DNA from: Asterias rubens
Lineage: Eukaryota; Echinodermata; Asteroidea; Forcipulatida; Asteriidae
Direction of reading: 5' to 3'
NCBI RefSeq assembly: GCF_902459465.1
Contig: NC_047081.1
Location: 3,811,883 to 3,875,882, forward strand
Length of the DNA: 64,000 nt
This document shows positions 61,401 through 64,000 of the stretch, piece after piece; position 1 is the stretch's first letter, and every line of letters begins with the position of its first letter. Position numbers and translations under genes: made by a program. Under the pieces are notes generated by a model. The model saw only the letters and a list, made by a program, of their open reading frames with translations, did not search any database and was not told where the DNA came from.

Positions 61401-62231
61401 GATTAACAAACTGTATTTCAATGCACTATGAATTTGTCATAATTATTATAACGAATTGTATCCAGAAGAACAACTGCAAAGTTTAAAAGAGCTACATAAA
61501 GTTAAGTATTGTTTAGGCAAAGTAGCATACAATTGTTATTAAAAACATAGAACACTGATAAACATCAAAGCGTTAAAAAACTGTTGTGGAGACGATACCG
61601 TTTCAAAAAAAAAAAAAAAATGCATATTTTTATAACAAAATTGTACAATCTTCCCAGAAAGATTGTAAAAACTCACACTGGTATCAGAACAGTAACCTGT
61701 GAAAATTCTTTCAAAGAGTTTGCACTATGTTCTTTTTTCAAATGACTTTTGCCACAGGGTTTGTACAGATTGGAGCAACGTAGTCACACATTTATCTTAA
61801 TTTTTAATCATGAGCCTCACTTCCTCCTGTTTGACCTCTTGCATGCTGAGTGTTCATGGATCACCGGATTTCCATTCATAAAACCTGAAGATGGCAATAC
61901 CTTGCTGTACCTAGTGGTACTATGCATTACCGCGTGTTAGATTATGAGGTCCTCTCTAAACTATGAGATTAATTTTGGCAAACCCCTACATTTTTGAGGA
62001 TTACTATTATCATAACATATCTCTTCATTCTTAATACATTGACGTCGTCAAACTACCTCTGTCAGTGGATAGGTTCCATACATAATAGATGACGTCACCG
62101 AATCCTGCTCCACTAATACGTAATACACGCAGCCATCCTCGTACCCAACGTCAGGCCCTCCGTTACATTCACGGTAGAAGAAGTTATCGGGAAAGAAGAT
62201 TAAAGGAACGCTGTTGTAGTCGTAGGAACAT
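50910..62231 (-). CDS. CLCA-family protein, gene B (last 12 exons; 5' end beyond window)
   Basis: Same family as gene A. Exons (- strand): 62231-62057, 61375-61243, 60774-60659, 59754-59527, 58662-58476, 57632-57523, 57138-57018, 56323-56208, 55177-54895, 53421-53233, 52211-51963, 51409-50910. These total 2407 nt: one base finishing a codon, then 801 codons and the stop. They correspond to gene A exons 4-15 with identical phases. The vWA MIDAS is canonical (DTSGS, GST, TDGEE). FnIII has WTAPGDD. The membrane helix is near IALVVIFSVLGIVLVIGIAG, and the tail ends NAYVVDA. Exons for the start and the HExxH domain are not visible before 64000 and should lie outside. The protein is clearly diverged from A, so the duplication is old. 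Confidence 0.92.
51963..52211 (-). CDS. CLCA gene B exon equivalent to A14 (FnIII)
   Basis: Encodes GGFQIPTPGTPPQEP ... FPPGNIIDLRVTAS ... VTLMWTAPGDDLDLGAG, very close to the vertebrate FPPGQITDL...LTWTAPGDD. Acceptor ttgttttacag, donor cag|gtagct. Confidence 0.93.
52321..52683. repeat. M1 element
   Basis: In the CLCA B intron before the FnIII exon. Confidence 0.75.
52738..53075. repeat. SINE-A copy, - strand, decayed
   Basis: Shares TGTAATGGTTTACAAGGTGC and CCGTAGGACAAAGCATCGTG, then a tRNA-like region; CLCA B intron. Confidence 0.55.
53233..53421 (-). CDS. CLCA gene B exon equivalent to A13
   Basis: Encodes ADITKYDGVYSRTFTEF ... GIKIDVDNN ... PDQVFDLPDIG. 189 nt, as in A13. Confidence 0.91.
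   Translation of the reverse strand: MLISPSTTGFTPGPSPSSPALDSTGLKSTLTITRAMLSSLMPHRSLKLDQSSTRIKCSISQI
54487..54875. repeat. M1 element
   Basis: TTAA ends. Lies ~20 bases past the donor of the 54895-55177 exon. Confidence 0.8.
54895..55177 (-). CDS. CLCA gene B exon equivalent to A12
   Basis: Encodes PGAWDFAVLN ... DDVEPIIVTSELS ... AELRQGFSPIIYANVWATI ... LLDNGAG. The acceptor ccaaatgacag sits only ~60 bases from a long TGY microsatellite. Confidence 0.91.
55242..55500. repeat. TGT/TGC trinucleotide microsatellite
   Basis: Interrupted (TGT)n and (TGC)n. On the transcribed strand of CLCA B it is an ACA/GCA (CAG/CAA-type) run just upstream of an acceptor. Confidence 0.9.
55672..55830 (-). repeat. 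SINE-B copy
   Basis: GATGGGATTCGAACCCACAA and AGAGCAGTGTCATACAAACT on the + strand; CLCA B intron. Confidence 0.65.
55857..56148. repeat. M4 element, partly deleted
   Basis: Ends TTAAAACCATTGGACAC / GTGTCCAATGGCTTTAA; CLCA B intron. Confidence 0.7.
56208..56323 (-). CDS. CLCA gene B exon equivalent to A11
   Basis: Encodes GIEVTLTSPNGSVINSSF then VTFRLLTIKLPGIAE. Donor gag|gtagag. Confidence 0.88.
57018..57138 (-). CDS. CLCA gene B exon equivalent to A10
   Basis: Encodes LLGTSWVISGGQ ... VFMDNTIGKRTEFVFSWTAQ. 121 nt, phase 0 in, 1 out. Confidence 0.88.
57178..57305. repeat. Second copy of the CTAGGTGGCAGC inverted-repeat element
   Basis: Arms AACGCTAGGTGGCAGCAGA and GTGCTGTCACCTAGCGT; CLCA B intron. 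Confidence 0.7.
57523..57632 (-). CDS. CLCA gene B exon equivalent to A9
   Basis: Encodes GGKAFFYSNEPGSNTLYEAF then AATMERGDV. Acceptor gttactttag, donor cag|gtaaga. Confidence 0.88.
57788..57952. repeat. M6 element
   Basis: CGATTTCACAAAACTCTTCC ... TCCTAAACTAAATCG; CLCA B intron. Confidence 0.65.
58476..58662 (-). CDS. CLCA gene B exon equivalent to A8
   Basis: Encodes VLSEGGQDPAGGIILLITDG then EE, with the full TDG motif. 187 nt. Its pyrimidine tract is a CT-rich microsatellite. Confidence 0.92.
58888..59160. mobile_element. MITE-like element with ~45-bp inverted ends
   Basis: Left end TATTCACTCCGAAAA...GCCGCTGTA and right end TTTACAGCGGCGTCTTTTCG...GCGAATA are inverted copies. CLCA B intron. 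A 116-codon frame over it is incidental. Confidence 0.7.
59527..59754 (-). CDS. CLCA gene B exon equivalent to A7
   Basis: Encodes TDNRFTKMISSSANYISSIV, YIGIVEFN, then GSTAIGDGLLKAIE with the MIDAS Thr. The acceptor atatgtag is poor in pyrimidines; the donor gag|gtaaaa is a normal GT, unlike gene A's GC. Confidence 0.88.
59840..60060. repeat. tRNA-like SINE fragment
   Basis: CCGAGAAGCCTGTGGGTCAA then ATCCTGGTCGCGGCAC, with a body containing TTCGAATGGGACATAACGC. Confidence 0.45.
60141..60182. repeat. CACCAT microsatellite
   Basis: Repeated CACCAT/CGCCGT units; CLCA B intron. Confidence 0.8.
60659..60774 (-). CDS. CLCA gene B exon equivalent to A6 (MIDAS)
   Basis: Encodes DVRVVLLVDTSGSMN, the canonical vWA MIDAS. 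Donor aat|gtatgt, acceptor cttgatcag; 116 nt. Confidence 0.9.
60868..61200. mobile_element. GC-rich inverted-repeat element (GGGTCGACCC ends)
   Basis: Left GGGTGCGTACGGTTAGCTTC then CCTGGGTCGACCCC; right GGGGTCGACCCAGGGAACGA then ACGCACCC. CLCA B intron. A second copy starts at 63927. Confidence 0.7.
61243..61375 (-). CDS. CLCA gene B exon equivalent to A5
   Basis: Encodes ISYFCDNNETDTPN, NKHNRLCGRRSSWEVLRDHV then DFAG. SSWEVLRD is very close to the vertebrate RSTWEVIRD. Confidence 0.88.
62057..62231 (-). CDS. CLCA gene B exon equivalent to A4
   Basis: Encodes RCSYDYNS..., RECNGGPDVGYEDGC, then SSIMYGTYPLTE. Acceptor gatatcaacag, donor gag|gtagtt; enters in phase 2 like A4. Confidence 0.87.
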
Positions 62232-62389
62232 CTGTTGATATCGATGTTAATAAAACCAATTAAAACCCTCACACTAAAGATTAAAGCATTCTGAAAACTT
62301 ACACATGGGAAGATTACATAGTGACTTCTATATATAGCGCACGTAGCCGTCACTCGGTGACGCTCAATGCACTTTTAACTATTAGTATT

Positions 62390-62880
62390 TTCCTGCAAGG
62401 TATGTGGGTTTACGCTTGAATTATGAGACTTACTCCTTTTATATTACTATAATTAATGGTTTACAAGGTGCTGCATGGTGCAACATGCTGCCAATTAAAC
62501 CAGCCGTCGATTTCACAATGAGTTAGGACTAGTCCTAACTTAGGACTAGTCCTAGGAGATATACAAATTGCATGGATAGTCCTAAGTTTGGACGAGTATA
62601 AACTGGTCCTAACTCGAGATAAGACTAGTCCTCACTCTTTGTGAAATCAACCCCTGGATCATCGGGGTGAACCCATTCTCCTTTCGATAAGCGCACAGCT
62701 GGGTTCTTTTACGTGAGTTACACAACACACGAGAACAACGACTCTACTTCCCATCCGAAGGACGAAGCATCATGGTTAATGTCACGACTGGGAATCGAAC
62801 CTACACTCTGATGATCAGAAATACCAGAGTTTGAATCCGGTGCTCTTGACCGCTCGTGCACATTATAATGGGTCCATGAA
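62390..62880 (-). repeat. SINE-A copy interrupted by an M6 element
   Basis: A - strand tRNA-Leu-like head (about 62781-62865; CACCGGATTCAAACTCTGGT, GTTCGATTCCCAGTCGTGAC) and a body toward 62390. M6 sits at 62501-62656. Confidence 0.6.
62501..62656. repeat. M6 element
   Basis: CGATTTCACAATGAGTTAGG ... CTTTGTGAAATC, near-symmetric. Confidence 0.7.
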
Positions 62881-63926
62881 GTAAATCTGCCATCCAACAC
62901 TTTGTCAACATCTGTGTCTACCTACCCACAAATCACTATAGAAAGAGTGATGTTTAAGGGTAGTTGAACAAAATATTAGCAACAATTATTCACACAAATT
63001 TTGTAGTTACAAAAAAAACCAAAATTATGTTTCCTTTTTTTGCCCCCATATCAATGCGATTTTGCGTGTAGCATTCCAGTCAATTTAACTTTCAAAGATA
63101 GAGTCTGTAAATTGGTAAATACTCCGAAAACGAGTGAACAAAATAATAATAAAGAGGAGCACTGTAGTAGCTTTTTTTCCTAGTCAACCCTCAACCCCGG
63201 ATACAAAACTTGTTTGTATTTTTATGGTAAATTTTTGAAACTAGTTATCTGTTTGTATGAAAAGGTTAAGAGATCTTTATTGGTATGTGGTAACCATCAT
63301 CACTCTAACTCTAATTGGGTGTCTTCGCACGAAACAGTAATAAATCAGTGTATAATATATGGCGTGTCAAACGTTGCATTATTCGATAATGTACACTGTA
63401 TGTGCGATGTTTCTCATATATATGCGATAATTGTCACATATGTGCGATATTCGTTTGATGTATGCAATAAATGTAATATATATGCAATAAATTGTAATAT
63501 ATGTGCGATTATTTGCAATATATGTGCGATAATTTGCAATATATATGCGATAATTTTTAATATATGTTTGATAAGTTTGTAGTATATTATATGCGATCAT
63601 TTGTATGCGATGTTTCGTGACGATATACATATGCGATAATTTAATATACATGTGCGATGTTCGTTCTTATATATGTGCGAAAACGGAATTGTGGGATATA
63701 GTATGGCTTCCTGTCCACTTGATCCCCGTATCCGTAATGTTTTGGATCGGGCCAGTTTAATTAGTTCAAGAGGGATTTTCCCCAGCAAATTTGTTTAATC
63801 TAAATGTCTTGTCTACATGTGCAGGTACTACATAGGCTAATTTAAGCTTATTTGTTTCCTTAAACAATTAAGTTTCGTGATTTGGTACACAAATGATGGT
63901 GGCAGAGTTTTGTCCTGCCCTTTAAT
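62881..63926. other. CLCA B intron upstream of the first visible exon
   Basis: No exon for the HExxH part of CLCA B was found here. Only the 63390-63680 minisatellite is notable. Confidence 0.55.
63390..63680. repeat. AT-rich minisatellite (ATATATGTGCGATAATT)
   Basis: More than ten irregular units of ~21-28 bp, each with TATGCGAT or TGTGCGAT. Confidence 0.8.
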
Positions 63927-64000
63927 GGGTGCGTTCGTTTAGCTTCCCTGGGTCGACCCCGGTCTGCCCCGGTACGTTCGAATAGCTTTGACGGGGCTTA
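63927..64000. mobile_element. Start of a second GGGTCGACCC element, cut by the window end
   Basis: GGGTGCGTTCGTTTAGCTTC then CCTGGGTCGACCCCGG, matching the ends of the 60868 element. Confidence 0.7.

Overview
Animal nuclear DNA: AT-rich, with short exons, GT-AG introns, long introns and dense short repeats. The proteins and the repeat landscape (tRNA-headed SINEs and foldback elements with TTAA-like ends) suggest an echinoderm, perhaps a sea star. That placement is inference, not a database result. There are three confidently modelled genes plus one small predicted gene. LEFT (1-22.6 kb, + strand): the last three coding exons of a ZCCHC24-type zinc-finger protein (1814-1978, 12342-12506, 13559-13672). 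Earlier exons lie upstream of the window. A putative very long 3' UTR runs to a poly(A) signal at 22574. MIDDLE AND RIGHT (26-64 kb, - strand): a tandem pair of CLCA genes (calcium-activated chloride channel regulator family: zinc-metallopeptidase-like N-terminus, von Willebrand A domain, beta/fibronectin-III region, C-terminal membrane helix). Gene A is complete: 15 exons, 42032 down to 26039, 3240 nt, 1079 aa. Gene B shows its last 12 exons (62231 down to 50910, 801 aa); its first three exons should lie beyond base 64000. All 11 comparable introns have the same phase in A and B, and four exons have identical length, so they arose by gene duplication. BETWEEN THEM (47800-46851, - strand): a two-exon gene for an unrecognised 186-aa protein with a signal peptide, one membrane helix and an acidic cytoplasmic tail. 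Its position raises the possibility of a link with CLCA proteins, but nothing proves one. REPEATS fill most of the rest: about twenty copies of one ~380-bp foldback element (M1), three further foldback families (M2-M4) whose ends also look like TTAA insertions, several other inverted-repeat elements, two tRNA-derived SINE families, reverse-transcriptase remnants, minisatellites and microsatellites. Less usual items are a hammerhead-ribozyme-like core in the ZCCHC24 intron, a 31-bp minisatellite built on a GACGTC palindrome in CLCA-A intron 1, an orphan exon-like open frame near 24.0 kb, a GC-AG intron in CLCA-A, and paired CTCF-like motifs in a small inverted-repeat element. Repeat boundaries are read by eye and are good to about 5-20 bases. 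Exon boundaries rest on splice consensus, frame continuity and paralogue agreement.
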